A stretch of DNA of 6,079 nucleotides from JBBRZF01 sp038236965 (GTDB lineage Bacteria; Acidobacteriota; Terriglobia; Terriglobales; Acidobacteriaceae), in the NCBI GenBank assembly GCA_038236965.1, contig JBBRZF010000198.1:1-6079 (forward strand), read 5' to 3'. This document shows positions 4,977 to 6,079 of this stretch, piece by piece. The notes beneath the pieces are model-generated. The model had not been told where the DNA came from and did not search any database. It saw only the letters and a program-made list of their open reading frames with translations. Each line of letters starts with the position of its first letter. Position 1 is the first letter of the stretch. The position numbers were made by a program, and so were the translations under genes.

Positions 4977-6079
4977 TTGCCTGAGACGATCTATGACGTA
5001 GCCATCCTTGGCAGCGGTCCCGCCGGATACACAGCGGCCATTCGCGCCGGACAACTTGGCCTGAAAGTCGCCATCATCGAAAAGGATTCCAAACTCGGCG
5101 GCACCTGTCTTCATGTCGGCTGCATCCCCACCAAAGCGCTGCTCTTCAGCGCGGAGATCTTCGACCACGTGAAGGACTCCGCCGAATTCGGCATCGATGT
5201 TCCCGCGGGTTCCAAGCCGAATTGGCCTGTCGTGCAGGACCGCAAAAACAAGATCATCGCCAAGCACGCCAAGGGTCTCGAGTTCTTGATGAAGAAGAAC
5301 AAGGTGACCACCATCGCCGGATATGGACGCCTCACCGGCCCGGCGAAGAACGGCATTCACACCGTCGAAGTCGATAACAATGGCCAGAAGCAGAACGTGC
5401 AGGCAAAGAATCTGCTCATCGCCACCGGCTCAGTCGCGCGCATGTTGCCCGGCCTCACCGCCGACGACCGTATCCTCACCAACATCGAGATCCTCAGCCT
5501 CAACGAGATTCCGAAGTCGATGGTCATCATCGGCTCTGGCGCAGTAGGCGTCGAGTTCGCCAGCATCTATAAATCCTTCGGCACCGCTGACGTCACCATT
5601 CTCGAAATGCTCCCCCGCATCGTTCCCGTCGAAGACGAAGAGGTCTCCAAGGAACTCGCGCGCGTCTATCGCAAGCGTGGCATCAACACGGTGGTCAACG
5701 CCTCTGTCAAAGAAGTGAAGAAGACGAAATCCGGCGTCAGCGTCACCTACGCCGTCGATGGCAAAGACCAGACCATCGAGGCCGAGCGCTGCCTCGTCGC
5801 CGTCGGACGCGCTCCGCGCACCGATGGCATCGGACTGGAAAAGATTCCGCAGATCAAAGTCGAGCGCGGATTCATTCACGCCGATGGATTCATGCAGACT
5901 GGAGTTCCCGGCATCTACGCCATCGGAGACATCGTCGCCGGTATGCCGCAACTCGCGCACGCAGGCGCCATGGAAGGCATCGTCGCCGTCACCCGGATTG
6001 CCGGCAAACCAGTGCAGCCCATCAAGAAGACGCTCATCCCCGGCGCGACCTATTGTCATCCCGAGATCGGCAGCGTCGG
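4977..6079 (+). CDS. lpdA: Dihydrolipoyl dehydrogenase (E3), N-terminal part
   Basis: An open frame runs from TTG 4977 to the window edge, giving 367 residues of a protein usually about 460-475 long; the remaining C-terminal dimerisation domain, with the catalytic His-Glu pair, is off the window. E3 reoxidises dihydrolipoamide in 2-oxoacid dehydrogenase and glycine cleavage complexes, passing electrons through FAD to NAD+. Visible elements: FAD loop GSGPAG (12-17), redox disulfide GGTCLHVGCIPTK with Cys44 and Cys49 (His46 replaces the common Asn), ATGS, NAD loop GSGAVG (186-191) followed by VE, GRAPRT (277-282) and the second FAD motif IYAIGDI (313-319). ATYCHPEIGSV opens the dimer domain. 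MPETIYDVAILG is a typical E3 N-terminus, and TGGAG sits seven bases before the TTG. It is separated from the sugar operon by 253 bases and belongs to central metabolism. Another flavin disulfide reductase is possible, but E3 fits best. Confidence 0.93.
   Translation, partial: MPETIYDVAILGSGPAGYTAAIRAGQLGLKVAIIEKDSKLGGTCLHVGCIPTKALLFSAEIFDHVKDSAEFGIDVPAGSKPNWPVVQDRKNKIIAKHAKGLEFLMKKNKVTTIAGYGRLTGPAKNGIHTVEVDNNGQKQNVQAKNLLIATGSVARMLPGLTADDRILTNIEILSLNEIPKSMVIIGSGAVGVEFASIYKSFGTADVTILEMLPRIVPVEDEEVSKELARVYRKRGINTVVNASVKEVKKTKSGVSVTYAVDGKDQTIEAERCLVAVGRAPRTDGIGLEKIPQIKVERGFIHADGFMQTGVPGIYAIGDIVAGMPQLAHAGAMEGIVAVTRIAGKPVQPIKKTLIPGATYCHPEIGSV

Noticed and set aside
4754..4984. A 76-codon + strand frame in the spacer whose stop overlaps the lpdA start
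   Set aside because: The overlap with TTG 4977 is tempting, but the frame crosses the palindromes and pyrimidine run, its translation is low-complexity (Ser/Pro/Arg) with no recognisable motif, and its upstream ribosome site is weak.
5430..6059. A 209-codon - strand frame opposite lpdA
   Set aside because: The translation is Asp/Gly-rich and lacks domain features; the + strand carries unmistakable E3 motifs through the same bases.

Overview
The window reads as a compact nonulosonic (sialic-acid-family) sugar biosynthesis operon followed, after a 253-base spacer, by the start of a dihydrolipoyl dehydrogenase gene. All supported genes are on the + strand. Base composition is moderately GC-rich, coding density is very high, and TTG and GTG starts are used freely. 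The protein wording (for example CLHVGC at the redox disulfide of the dehydrogenase) would fit a soil-type bacterium such as an Acidobacteriota member. That placement is only an impression, and nothing here is a formal taxonomic marker.

Layout: 2-301 is the C-terminal end of a Gfo/Idh/MocA-type oxidoreductase. 298-1032 is a CMP-nonulosonate synthetase (NeuA family). 1032-1835 is a short-chain dehydrogenase/reductase. About 1855-2904 is a NeuB-family nonulosonate synthase. 2901-4079 is a NeuC-family hydrolysing UDP-sugar 2-epimerase. About 4076-4723 is a NeuD/PglD-family hexapeptide acyltransferase. 4724-4976 is non-coding and rich in inverted repeats. 4977 to the window end is the first ~367 residues of dihydrolipoyl dehydrogenase.

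The six sugar genes overlap or nearly abut (stop/start overlaps of 4, 1, 4 and 4 bases and one 19-base gap), so they almost certainly form one translationally coupled transcript. Functionally, NeuC releases a ManNAc-type sugar from its UDP form, NeuB condenses it with phosphoenolpyruvate to a nine-carbon acid, NeuA activates that acid with CTP, and NeuD probably acylates an intermediate or product. The oxidoreductase-NeuA-SDR block recalls the ptmF-ptmB-ptmA order of the Campylobacter legionaminic acid locus. The product could therefore be a legionaminic-type acid rather than plain Neu5Ac; the genes that would decide this lie upstream of the window.

I found no wholly new system. The items most worth a second look are the identity of the sugar product, the substituted histidines of the acyltransferase, and the nested inverted repeats in the spacer.
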